A stretch of 42,734 nt of DNA, from the NCBI GenBank assembly GCA_020832415.1, contig JAFIES010000028.1, positions 1 through 42,734 on the forward strand, given 5' to 3'. Position numbers and translations under genes: made by a program. The notes under the pieces are model-generated. The model did not search any database, was not told the DNA's origin, and saw nothing but the letters and a program-made list of their open reading frames with translations. Origin of the DNA: Balneolaceae bacterium (GTDB taxonomy: Bacteria; Bacteroidota; Rhodothermia; Balneolales; Balneolaceae). Shown piece by piece: positions 33,662 to 42,024 of this stretch (position 1 is the first letter of the stretch; each line of letters starts with the position of its first letter).

Positions 33662-34888
33662 TTAATCCACTTCAGTTACAGTTACTCCGGGCGGCCAGGC
33701 ATAATCATTCCAAAGCCGGTTCAGCAGTTCGATATTTGGTTCACCATCATAGGTGATGTAGCGGTAGCGGGCTCTGTAAGGAGTTCCGGGCTGAATGTCC
33801 ATTGCCCCCATCTGCTGTGGTGCAAAATTGAAAAAGGGTTCGTCGGGATGAATTCTCACTGTTTGAGGATATCGAAAATTTGATGGATGCCCTAAAATGG
33901 CAATTCCGGCGAGTTCACCCTCACTGTGGCCGCCAATATGGGTCCACCTGGTGCGGGTTCCGTGGCCATCACGTCCCAAACCTTCAGCTGTTAAAAAAGC
34001 AGCATTATCAGGATCATCCCAATCCGCATGCCCCCGAAACCCAACACCACCATATCGGTATTCAGGCAAATGAAGTGGTTTGTCTGAATTAACGGTTTGG
34101 GTGACTTCCAGATCAAAAAAATGATATCCGGCACCTGATTGATATACCCGAACTACCCACGATTCATTCAAAGCGGTAACCGGCCCATCGGGCGCTGAAA
34201 GATCCAAAAATTTGTGTTTTGATGAGAATCCTGCAAAAACAGCTCCATTCTCACGGTTTAATGATTCTTCTACCACATCAACCCGGCCTGTGTTTTGATG
34301 AATATTCCAGAAGTCAGGTGTACGGCCATCGAATTCTGTATTTGTCCAACCTGACCAGATTCCCGAATGGTGTGGATGAAGATCTGCATTAAGGTGATTT
34401 GTAAGAATTACACCGGATGGTGAATAGACCGGATGGATATAACCGCCTCTGCGATATCGTTCATCGAGCTCTTCGGGCGGATTGTTTTCACCATGAAAAT
34501 AACTCAATACGCTCCCCTCACCGGAATTTATGGTGATGGTATTTTCATCCATCAGGTAGTTAACAGCAAGTGCCGATTGATCCGAAACGAGAAATTCTTT
34601 TGAGAATATGAACTGTTTTGAGTCACCTGCTGAAAGCTCATCAAGAATAAACCAACCACGATTCTGCTGATCGATTTGCAGAACGGATTCTGTTCCGTCA
34701 TCCCCTATCAGTAAGTAGTTGCCTTGTTCAAAGTCATCAGGCAAGTGAAACGACACAACGGTATGAACCCGATCCAACGCTCCCGCTGTTACCTCAATTG
34801 AAAAAGTTTGAGCGATTGATGTGAGTGGAAACAGCATTACTATAAATAGTATTATCAGATTTTTACGGGCAGATTTTTTCATAGTCAC
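33662..34888 (-). CDS. Exported DUF6807 (PmoA-annotated) family protein
   Basis: This 408-residue protein has a signal peptide (IILFIVMLFPLTSIAQ, to about residue 26). The mature part has YRRGGYIHPVYSPSG and DLHPHHSGIWSGW, which mark DUF6807, often labelled 'methane oxygenase PmoA' though unrelated to methane monooxygenase. Such proteins are common beside carbohydrate genes. The start overlaps the uxaC stop (ATGA), which ties it to the uronate operon and suggests an extracytoplasmic role in polysaccharide or uronate use. Catalytic activity is not known to me. Confidence 0.85.
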   Translation of the reverse strand: MTMKKSARKNLIILFIVMLFPLTSIAQTFSIEVTAGALDRVHTVVSFHLPDDFEQGNYLLIGDDGTESVLQIDQQNRGWFILDELSAGDSKQFIFSKEFLVSDQSALAVNYLMDENTITINSGEGSVLSYFHGENNPPEELDERYRRGGYIHPVYSPSGVILTNHLNADLHPHHSGIWSGWTNTEFDGRTPDFWNIHQNTGRVDVVEESLNRENGAVFAGFSSKHKFLDLSAPDGPVTALNESWVVRVYQSGAGYHFFDLEVTQTVNSDKPLHLPEYRYGGVGFRGHADWDDPDNAAFLTAEGLGRDGHGTRTRWTHIGGHSEGELAGIAILGHPSNFRYPQTVRIHPDEPFFNFAPQQMGAMDIQPGTPYRARYRYITYDGEPNIELLNRLWNDYAWPPGVTVTEVD

Positions 34889-36300
34889 TCACCATAGTTA
34901 AAATAGTTTTTCACATTTTGATAACAGATTTTTCTGATTAAAGTATGCAGAAGGTTTTCGTCATCCGGAATCAATCCGGTTTCTACATCCTGACCAATAA
35001 TATTGCACAGGATCCGGCGAAAATAGTCGTGCCTGGAAAATGAGAGGAAACTTCTTGAATCCGTTGTCATACCGATAAACTCACTCAAAATACCCATATT
35101 TGAAAGTGACTCTATCTGTTTTTCAATTCCATCTTTTTGATCCAAAAACCACCACGGCGGTCCGTGTTGAATTTTTCCGGGGACGGAACCATCCTGAAAA
35201 TTTCCGGCCATGGTAGCCATTAGTTCATTATCTCTCGGGTTGATGTTGTAGAGTATCGTTTTTGGGAGATTATTTTCTGAATCGAGCCTGTTCAAGAGTC
35301 TCGCCAGTGGCCGTGCAATCTCCGCATCGCCCATCGAATCGAACCCGGAATCAGGGCCCAGCTTTTTCATCATTCTGGAACTGTTATTTCTGATTGCACC
35401 GATATGCAGCTGAAATACCCACCCTTTTTCGTGATCCATCAGCCCGCAATAATAGAGAAATGCAGATTTATAGCTTCGGATATCTCCTGTTGTCAGGTCT
35501 TTTCCCGTCATAATTTTACTGAATGTCTCTTCCAGCTGCTCATCTGTAAATGGCTCTGAATAGGGCTCTTCAATTCCATGATCTGAAGCCCTGCAACCCA
35601 ATTGATGAAAGTAGTCATGCCGAATCTTTAAAGCCTCAATAAGATCTTTAAATGTGGTGATATCTTTCCCTGACAGAACTGAAAGAAAACGGGTCCATTT
35701 TCTGAAGTTACCACGGTCTTCAATATTCATTCCCATATCCAGCCTGAATGTTGGAACCATCAAAAAATCTGTCTGCTCTTCTTTTCGAAAGTTTGAATGT
35801 TCAGTGAGCGGATTGACAGGGTCGTCGGTTGTGGCCACTACCTGAACATTGTTTCGTTTCAGCAAACTTCTGACTGAAAATTCGGGGCTTTGAAGCATCT
35901 CATTGCACTCATCCCATATTTTTTCTGCCGTTTCACCATTCAGTAACCTGTCGGTAATCCCGAATGGATTTTTTAGCTCCATGTGGGTCCAGTGATAGAG
36001 GGGATTTTTTACTGTTTTTGGGACCACAGCTGCCCATGCGAGAAACTTCTCTTTGTCGGTTGCATCATTGGTAATAAACTTTTCATCCACTCCGCAGGTT
36101 CGCATGGCACGCCATTTGTAATGATCACCGGCCAGCCAGATTTGCGTGATATTTTTGAAGTTTTTGTCAGTAAGTATTTGATTTGGTGACAGATGATTAT
36201 GGTAATCGATGATCGGAAGAGGTGCGGCAACATCATGATAGAGCTTTTTTGCAGTTATGTTCTGAAGTAAAAAGTCATCATGTATAAATCTGTTTGTCAT
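34885..36300 (-). CDS. uxaC: Glucuronate isomerase
   Basis: This 471-residue protein is a full-length uronate isomerase: IIDYHNHLSPNQI with the amidohydrolase-like His pair, GDHYKWRAMRTCGV, TTDDPVNPL, GFDSMGDAEIARPLARLLNR and GMTTDSRSFLSFSRHDYFRR near the end. It converts D-glucuronate to D-fructuronate (or galacturonate to tagaturonate) in the cytoplasm. It lies 26 bp after kdgK and overlaps the DUF6807 gene by four bases, within a minus-strand uronate operon. Confidence 0.97.
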   Translation of the reverse strand: MTNRFIHDDFLLQNITAKKLYHDVAAPLPIIDYHNHLSPNQILTDKNFKNITQIWLAGDHYKWRAMRTCGVDEKFITNDATDKEKFLAWAAVVPKTVKNPLYHWTHMELKNPFGITDRLLNGETAEKIWDECNEMLQSPEFSVRSLLKRNNVQVVATTDDPVNPLTEHSNFRKEEQTDFLMVPTFRLDMGMNIEDRGNFRKWTRFLSVLSGKDITTFKDLIEALKIRHDYFHQLGCRASDHGIEEPYSEPFTDEQLEETFSKIMTGKDLTTGDIRSYKSAFLYYCGLMDHEKGWVFQLHIGAIRNNSSRMMKKLGPDSGFDSMGDAEIARPLARLLNRLDSENNLPKTILYNINPRDNELMATMAGNFQDGSVPGKIQHGPPWWFLDQKDGIEKQIESLSNMGILSEFIGMTTDSRSFLSFSRHDYFRRILCNIIGQDVETGLIPDDENLLHTLIRKICYQNVKNYFNYGE

Positions 36301-36326
36301 AGCACTACCTGAACTTGTCTTAAATT

Positions 36327-37361
36327 TCAGCGCTCCACGCGCCCTGAACCGCCACTTTTAAGCAGTTTTTCCACTTCGTCCACGGTTACAAGATTGAAAT
36401 CACCGGGGATGGTCTGCTTCAAACATGAAGCTGCAACTGCAAAATCGAGAGCTTCTTTAGAATTCTCTTTAGTTAGAAGGCCGTAAATCAACCCGGCTGC
36501 AAAAGAATCTCCGCCGCCAACACGATCCACTATTGTAATTTCATATCGATCAGAGCGGTATGGAATTTTGCAATCTTCGCCATCGTGAAGAAGTGCACTC
36601 CAGCCATTTAAACTTGCTGAGAAACTCTCGCGAAGTGTGATGGCTACTGTATCAAATCCGTACTTTTTTTTGAGGGATTTAGCCAGTGTAATGTACGCCT
36701 CTTCATCCAGATGAGCTCCCTCAACATCTGTGGAACCGGCATCAAACCCGAGACTGCGCTGGGCATCCTCTTCATTGGCAATGCAGACATCCACATACTC
36801 CATAAGCGGGTTCATTACAGCCTGTGCTTTTTTTTCCGTCCATAGTTTTGCCCTGAAATTGAGATCACAACTAATTTGTACTCCGGCCTTTTTTGCTGCA
36901 ATGCACGCCTCTTTCAGGGCAATAGTCAGGTTTTTACCCAGTGCAGGAGTAATACCCGTCCAATGAAACCAATCCTTCCCTTCAAAGATTTTTTCCCAGT
37001 TAACCGAAGATGGTTCTAACCGGCTGATTGCTGAGTTTGCACGATCATAGATCACTTTTGATGGCCGCTGACTCGCACCTGTTTCAAGAAAATAGATGCC
37101 CAGCCTCTCTCCTTCCCGAAGTATAAAATCAGTGTTTACACCATATTTCCGCAACGATTGCACAGCAGCCTCCCCGATTTCGTGAGGTGGTATACTACTC
37201 ACAAATGTACTGTCCATGCCAAACTGAGAGAGTGATACAGCTACATTTGCTTCGCCCCCTCCAAATGTAGCATCGAACGTGTCCGTTTGAGTAAACCGCT
37301 TATATCCCGGGGTTGATAGCCGAAGCATTATCTCACCAAATGTTACAATTTGTTTACTCAT
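36327..37361 (-). CDS. kdgK: 2-keto-3-deoxygluconate kinase (PfkB family)
   Basis: This 344-residue sugar kinase has the PfkB N-terminal motif GGGEANVAVSLSQFG and the C-terminal anion-hole motif DRVGGGDSFAAGLIYG with the catalytic base Asp285. It should phosphorylate 2-keto-3-deoxygluconate to the 6-phosphate, the step before the aldolase encoded next to it. Its start overlaps the end of eda by eight bases, so the two are translationally coupled. The substrate is assigned mainly from context. Confidence 0.93.
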   Translation of the reverse strand: MSKQIVTFGEIMLRLSTPGYKRFTQTDTFDATFGGGEANVAVSLSQFGMDSTFVSSIPPHEIGEAAVQSLRKYGVNTDFILREGERLGIYFLETGASQRPSKVIYDRANSAISRLEPSSVNWEKIFEGKDWFHWTGITPALGKNLTIALKEACIAAKKAGVQISCDLNFRAKLWTEKKAQAVMNPLMEYVDVCIANEEDAQRSLGFDAGSTDVEGAHLDEEAYITLAKSLKKKYGFDTVAITLRESFSASLNGWSALLHDGEDCKIPYRSDRYEITIVDRVGGGDSFAAGLIYGLLTKENSKEALDFAVAASCLKQTIPGDFNLVTVDEVEKLLKSGGSGRVER

Positions 37362-38007
37362 AATGATCTTCCCGGTTTTGAAGGTTGTCTACCAAAATAG
37401 CAGCTTTTTTCTGGACTGAAGTATAGTTTTTGTCACGCAGATCTTCCGATGAAACCAGTGCACTTCCAATTCCAACGGCACAAGCTCCGGCTTTGAGCCA
37501 ATCTCTGCCATTGGTTAACGACACACCTCCTGTTGGCATCAGTTGTAAATGAGGGAGTGGTGCCTTAACAGCTTTGAAGAAATCCATCCCCAGAATGTTT
37601 GCCGGAAAGACTTTTACGATATCTGAGCCCAGCTCCCATGCATGTTGAATTTCCGTGGGGGTAAATGCGCCGGCCATTACAACTTTATCCCGGTTTCTTG
37701 ATGCCCGTATCACTTCTTCTTTCACAATCGGGCTAACTACAAACTCTGCTCCGGCATTGATGGCGCGTTCAGCAGTATCTTTGTCAATCACAGAACCAAC
37801 ACCTAACAGCATACCATCCGGCAGATATGATGCGCTATCTTCCAGCAAACCGATCGCACCGGGTACAGTCATCGTAATTTCAGCAACCCTGATTCCACCC
37901 TTGTAAAGCGCCTCAATCAGTGGCTTAAAGCAATCCGGATCATCAAAACGCAATACAGCAACGGCTTTGTGATGCAGAATAAAACGGATAGATTCAGTTC
38001 TGTTCAT
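37354..38007 (-). CDS. eda: KDPG/KHG aldolase
   Basis: This 217-residue protein matches bifunctional 2-keto-3-deoxy-6-phosphogluconate / 4-hydroxy-2-oxoglutarate aldolase: Glu43 in VAEITMT, GVGSVID, and the Schiff-base Lys132 in DIVKVFPAN, then PTGGVSL for phosphate binding. It cleaves KDPG to pyruvate and glyceraldehyde-3-phosphate, the last step of the pathway. It lies 14 bp after the SDR gene and overlaps kdgK, all on the minus strand. Confidence 0.96.
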   Translation of the reverse strand: MNRTESIRFILHHKAVAVLRFDDPDCFKPLIEALYKGGIRVAEITMTVPGAIGLLEDSASYLPDGMLLGVGSVIDKDTAERAINAGAEFVVSPIVKEEVIRASRNRDKVVMAGAFTPTEIQHAWELGSDIVKVFPANILGMDFFKAVKAPLPHLQLMPTGGVSLTNGRDWLKAGACAVGIGSALVSSEDLRDKNYTSVQKKAAILVDNLQNREDHYE

Positions 38008-38021
38008 ATCTACCTACAGTT

Positions 38022-38795
38022 TTAAATGGTCATTGATGTGAAACCGCCATCAACCGGAATAATCGCACCGGTTACAAACGAGGAGGCTTTTTCTGATGCG
38101 AGCCAGATCAAAGCGCCGGCCAGTTCGTCCGGTTCTCCAAACCGATTCATCGGGGTGTGATTGAAAATGGCTTCCGTTCGCTCTTTGGTGAGAATTTTTC
38201 GGTTCTGTTCAGCCGGAAAGAAACCGGGTAAAAGTGCGTTTACCCGAATATTTTTATCAGCCCATTCGCGGGCAAGAAATTTCGTCATATTATTCATGCC
38301 GGCCTTTGAGATGCTGTAGGTGAAAACTTTTGAGAGAGGTATTTCTGATGAAGCTGAAGAAATATTGATGATGCTGCCATGGGTATTGTTGCGCATCATA
38401 ATATCAGCTGCAATTCGGCTTGCAAAAAACACACCTTTCAGATTGATATCCATTATGCGATCCCACTCCTCTTCTGAAATTTCCATCACCGGGGTTGTGG
38501 AGTTAACACCGGGGGCATTTACAAGAATATCGAGCCTGCCCCATGTTTCCTCTATATTCTGAAATGCTTTTTTTAAAGATTCTTCACTTCTTACATCCGC
38601 TTTACAGATGATTGCCTGCCCTCCATTTTTTTCAACTTCAGCTTTTTGGCTTTCGGCCCCTTCTGGATTTCCGCTATAAAAAACAGCCGTCTTCGCCCCG
38701 GCTTTCGCCAATGCCTGAACCATAGCGCCACCAAGAACACCGCTGCCTCCAATTACCGCTGCTGTTTTATCTTTGAGGGAAAATAAGTCGTCCAT
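38022..38795 (-). CDS. uxuB: SDR oxidoreductase, probable D-mannonate oxidoreductase
   Basis: This 257-residue short-chain dehydrogenase has the cofactor motif GGSGVLGGAM, NAPGVN, and the catalytic Tyr160-Lys164 (YSISK). The C-terminal PAEQNRKIL, HTPMNRFGEP and VTGAIIPVDGGFTS resemble SDR-type fructuronate reductases (B. subtilis UxuB/YjmF-like) found in uronate operons. It would reduce fructuronate to mannonate. It is the first gene of the operon (uxuB-eda-kdgK-uxaC-DUF6807). The next step, mannonate dehydratase, is not in the window. Confidence 0.88.
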   Translation of the reverse strand: MDDLFSLKDKTAAVIGGSGVLGGAMVQALAKAGAKTAVFYSGNPEGAESQKAEVEKNGGQAIICKADVRSEESLKKAFQNIEETWGRLDILVNAPGVNSTTPVMEISEEEWDRIMDINLKGVFFASRIAADIMMRNNTHGSIINISSASSEIPLSKVFTYSISKAGMNNMTKFLAREWADKNIRVNALLPGFFPAEQNRKILTKERTEAIFNHTPMNRFGEPDELAGALIWLASEKASSFVTGAIIPVDGGFTSMTI

Positions 38796-38897
38796 AAAAT
38801 TTGTTCTTTGTATTGGTTAGCACGCTTTTTGATAATGTAAAGATTCCAAAACTCTATTCTAAATCCGAAACTTCTTCAAGAATCAGTATGAGTTATT

Positions 38898-39311
38898 TTA
38901 CTGAGAAAAGATGTTCTCATTTTTCAGTTTTAAAGTAACGACTACACATATTTTGTTCTCTCTGTTTTTCAAGTAGCATTTCATGATCACTGTTTTTGAT
39001 TCTTCATCAAGTGATAAAATCTTCATTAGAATTTTGTACGGCTGATCTGTAAATACAGGGCGAACAAATAAAGATTCCCTATGAATTACAATTGATCCCG
39101 GACCGGGGAAAACTGTAGTCAGAATATGGGAAAATGCAGTTACTGAAAATGTCCCTTGTACTATCGTTCGACCATATTCTGACTTTGAAGCAAAATCTTT
39201 ATCTATATGGATAGGGTTTGAATCTCCGGTTAATTCTGCAAATTGAACAACCTGTTTCTGTGTAAATGTAATCGAATCTTCAAATACTCTCCCCTTTTCT
39301 GCTTTAATCAT
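38898..39311 (-). CDS. MaoC-like (R)-hydratase / dehydratase
   Basis: This 137-residue hot-dog-fold protein has FAELTGDSNPIHIDKDFA with the catalytic Asp30 and His35 of MaoC/PhaJ hydratases, followed by VQGTFSVTAFSHIL. The family adds or removes water between enoyl and (R)-3-hydroxyacyl thioesters. The ATG at 39311 overlaps the KAS III stop (ATGATTAA), so I prefer it over an in-frame ATG 15 bases upstream. It is the last gene of the acyl cluster, after KAS III. Confidence 0.88.
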   Translation of the reverse strand: MIKAEKGRVFEDSITFTQKQVVQFAELTGDSNPIHIDKDFASKSEYGRTIVQGTFSVTAFSHILTTVFPGPGSIVIHRESLFVRPVFTDQPYKILMKILSLDEESKTVIMKCYLKNRENKICVVVTLKLKNENIFSQ

Positions 39312-40374
39312 AACTCTCAACCTCAATAAGATCAGTTATAAAACAGTTATGTGTGTTGATAATTGCACTTCCCCAGGACAGACCCACACCAAAAGCACTC
39401 AAACAGATAGTAGTTTTGGTGCCAAGTTTACTATTCAGTTCAGAAACAATGGCCAGTGGAATTGATACGGAAGAAGTATTACCAAATTTTTGGAAGTTCT
39501 GAGGCACTTTTGCTTTTTCGAGGTTGAGTTTTTTCAGCAGATAATCGTTTATGATTTTACTTGCCTGATGGAAGATGAAAAAATCAATTTCAGATTCATT
39601 CATATTTGAAAACTTAAATAATCGCCTCAAATCCTTGGGAACTTCCTTCGAAACGAAACTAAAAACACTTTCCCCATCCATATACCCATGTTCTGCATGA
39701 CGAATATTACCATATTCATCCACTACTTTTTCTTCAAACCCTTCGGGGGAACTTGGGTTTCTATATCCTCCTGCATCCATTTTAATTACAGATTCCTTTG
39801 CCCCATCAGAGTTTAGTGAAAAAAAACTCTTGCCATATTTTTCACCTTTTCCAACCAAAACTGCAGCACCGGCATCACCAAAAATAAAGGCTGTTTTTCT
39901 GTCTTTTGGAGAGTAAACTTTCGAGCGGGTTTCACCATTTAAGATAAGTACATTTCTAAAGGCCTGATTTTGAAGAAAAGAGTATGCCACATGTAGTGCG
40001 AAAATAAATGCAGAACAGCCCAATGATATGTCAAAGGCTAAAGTAGATTTCCCAAGTTTCAACCGATCTTGCAATATCACAGAGGTGGCAGGCATTCTGT
40101 AATCAGGCGTTTGAGAAACAAATAAAAGAACATCAATTTCATCGGACTTGATGTTCATTTCTGAGAGAAGCGTACTTGCCGCAGCATAACATAAGTCAGA
40201 AGCGGTTGTATTTTCATCCGTAAATCGCCTTTCAAAAATGCCAATTTTATCAACTACTTTCTTCACTTCAGCTCCTGAAAAAATTTCGGTATAGCCATAA
40301 TTATCGATGACGCGAGAAGGAACTGCTGCTGAAATCCCCCTGATACCTATATTTTCAAAAGCTGATGTTCCCAT
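39304..40374 (-). CDS. Ketoacyl-ACP synthase III-like enzyme
   Basis: This 356-residue thiolase-fold protein has the KAS III triad: Cys120 (ISLGCSAFIFAL), His269 (FIFHQAS) and Asn299 (KFGNTSS), plus a GDAGAAVL strand and a GVGLSWGSA C-terminus. KAS III enzymes condense an acyl-CoA with malonyl-ACP. The length and insertions point to a specialised FabH-like enzyme rather than the housekeeping FabH. A second one lies at 42025. It is eight bases after the SDR gene and overlaps the MaoC gene. Confidence 0.93.
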   Translation of the reverse strand: MGTSAFENIGIRGISAAVPSRVIDNYGYTEIFSGAEVKKVVDKIGIFERRFTDENTTASDLCYAAASTLLSEMNIKSDEIDVLLFVSQTPDYRMPATSVILQDRLKLGKSTLAFDISLGCSAFIFALHVAYSFLQNQAFRNVLILNGETRSKVYSPKDRKTAFIFGDAGAAVLVGKGEKYGKSFFSLNSDGAKESVIKMDAGGYRNPSSPEGFEEKVVDEYGNIRHAEHGYMDGESVFSFVSKEVPKDLRRLFKFSNMNESEIDFFIFHQASKIINDYLLKKLNLEKAKVPQNFQKFGNTSSVSIPLAIVSELNSKLGTKTTICLSAFGVGLSWGSAIINTHNCFITDLIEVESYD

Positions 40375-40381
40375 ATATCAA

Positions 40382-41131
40382 TTATTGAAGAGTGTATCCG
40401 CCATCTATCAGAATATTTGTTCCCGTTACCCAATTGGATGCATCAGATAAAAGATAAATTACAGCGTGGGCAACATCCTCCGGTTTGCCCAAACGCTTTA
40501 AGGGATATCGATCTGTTACTTTCGTTAGCTGTTCTTCTGATAATTTTGTGCTTTCAATAAGCTCTGTCTCAATGATGGCAGGGTTCACACTGTTACAGCG
40601 AATTCCCTTTGATGAGAGATCCAAGGCTGCATTTTTCACAAAAGCATCCAAAGCCCCTTTCGAAGCTGAATAGATACTATTTCCAACCGATACATTAAAA
40701 ACTCCGGTAATGGATGATGTAAACACTACCGATGATGGATTTTTCAGCTTTTTTTCTTTCAGGAGATTTTTCATCAACATAACCGATGCTGTGAAATTGA
40801 TACTCATCACATCATTCAGGCTTTTTTCACTGATAAACTGAATGGGTTTTCGATTGATGATCCCTGCATTGCTAAATACTCCATCCAAAGGTGGCAATGA
40901 TGATATCATACTTAGTAATTCATCAGCTGCTGTTAAATCGGCCGTGAGCTTTTGATGGTTATTTCCGGCTAATTGTGAAAGTGTTTCGTCCAGTTTTTGA
41001 TTGTTCCGCCCGGTTATGATAAGACGTGCACCCATTTTTGAACATTCAATTGCCGTTGTTTTACCAATACCGGAAGAAGCTCCGGTTATAAGTATCGTTT
41101 TCTCACGCAGAGAATATGGATTATAGTTCAT
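40382..41131 (-). CDS. SDR ketoreductase, FabG-like
   Basis: This 249-residue short-chain dehydrogenase has TGASSGIGKTTAIEC, SNAGI, and the catalytic Ser140-Tyr154-Lys158 (YSASK), then an NPAIIETEL loop and a GTNILIDGGYTL end. In its setting, overlapping the ACP gene by 11 bases and preceding KAS III, it probably reduces a 3-ketoacyl-ACP made by the neighbouring synthases. A sugar dehydrogenase role is the alternative. Confidence 0.9.
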   Translation of the reverse strand: MNYNPYSLREKTILITGASSGIGKTTAIECSKMGARLIITGRNNQKLDETLSQLAGNNHQKLTADLTAADELLSMISSLPPLDGVFSNAGIINRKPIQFISEKSLNDVMSINFTASVMLMKNLLKEKKLKNPSSVVFTSSITGVFNVSVGNSIYSASKGALDAFVKNAALDLSSKGIRCNSVNPAIIETELIESTKLSEEQLTKVTDRYPLKRLGKPEDVAHAVIYLLSDASNWVTGTNILIDGGYTLQ

Positions 41132-41360
41132 CAGATTTATGTTTCACAATCAGGTAGAGATCTTCCAGTGTGTTTACATCTCTTATATCATTTCCATCCA
41201 GTTCAATCTCGTATTCCTCATCAAGCATTGCAATAATTTCAAGAGCCAATAACGAATCCCACTCCTCAAGTTTTTTGAATTCCGTCTTTTCGCCTAATTC
41301 ATAGTCATCAGTTACCTCAAAGAGTGATCTGACAGATCGATAAAAATCTTCTTTATTCAT
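41121..41360 (-). CDS. Acyl carrier protein
   Basis: This 79-residue acidic protein has LEEWDSLLALEIIAMLDEEY, with Ser36 as the phosphopantetheine site in the D-S-L motif, and a helical C-terminus. The Met at 41360 gives the usual ACP length; an earlier in-frame Met at 41393 would overlap the acyltransferase gene. It is a stand-alone carrier lying between the acyltransferase and the SDR genes, so it is likely dedicated to this cluster. Confidence 0.92.
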   Translation of the reverse strand: MNKEDFYRSVRSLFEVTDDYELGEKTEFKKLEEWDSLLALEIIAMLDEEYEIELDGNDIRDVNTLEDLYLIVKHKSDEL

Positions 41361-41373
41361 ACCTGCATTTATT

Positions 41374-42018
41374 TTACTTATTAAATTTTCCAATTACTCT
41401 TGCGGGATTTCCAAATACTGTTGTATCTGCTTCTACATCTTTTATTACAACACTTCCGGCGCCCGTTACAGCTCTGCTTCTAATTTTTACACCTGCAAGT
41501 ACTGTTGATCGAACATGTACTTGAGCTTCATCCTCAACTATTGTGTTCCCTCCAATAAAACTAAATGGCCCAATATGGCTCCATTTTCCAATTTTTGCGT
41601 CATGTCCAATTACGGTTTTAACCATAATCGTAGAAAAGTCGCCAATTTCTACTCCAGTTGATATACGGGTGTCAGCCATTATGATAACACCATTGCCAAT
41701 TTTTGAGTTTGGAGTGATATACGCATCTGAACTCACAAGAGACATAAACCGGCCATTTTTGGCTAAAATCTTATTGGAATACTTTTTTTTATCAACAACA
41801 ATCCCCAATCCACATACAAACCGGTCGTTCTCTTCTGGTTGATAATTTTCAACAGAATCAAGAATCGGGGGCAGGCCTTCATGATGGTTTAAACCACCGG
41901 ACTTATCATCAAGAAAACCCTTTACTTTAAATTTTTCTCCAATTCCCACCGAGTTAATACTGGTATAGTATACCTCTCTCCCAAAACCTCTTGCTCCGAT
42001 TATTATCAGGTTTTTCAT
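41374..42018 (-). CDS. NeuD/PglD-like left-handed beta-helix acyltransferase
   Basis: This 214-residue protein has the N-terminal Rossmann-like segment of NeuD/PglD enzymes (LIIIGARGFGREVYYTS) and C-terminal hexapeptide repeats (ITPNSKIGNGVIIMADTRIS, TVIGHDAKIGKWSHIGP) ending in AVTGAGSVVIKDVEAD and VFGNPARVIG. The family O- or N-acylates nucleotide sugars, usually with acetyl-CoA. Its place between KAS III and ACP suggests that here the donor may be acyl-ACP. A cytoplasmic role in surface glycan synthesis is likely. Confidence 0.9.
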   Translation of the reverse strand: MKNLIIIGARGFGREVYYTSINSVGIGEKFKVKGFLDDKSGGLNHHEGLPPILDSVENYQPEENDRFVCGLGIVVDKKKYSNKILAKNGRFMSLVSSDAYITPNSKIGNGVIIMADTRISTGVEIGDFSTIMVKTVIGHDAKIGKWSHIGPFSFIGGNTIVEDEAQVHVRSTVLAGVKIRSRAVTGAGSVVIKDVEADTTVFGNPARVIGKFNK

Positions 42019-42024
42019 AAAACT

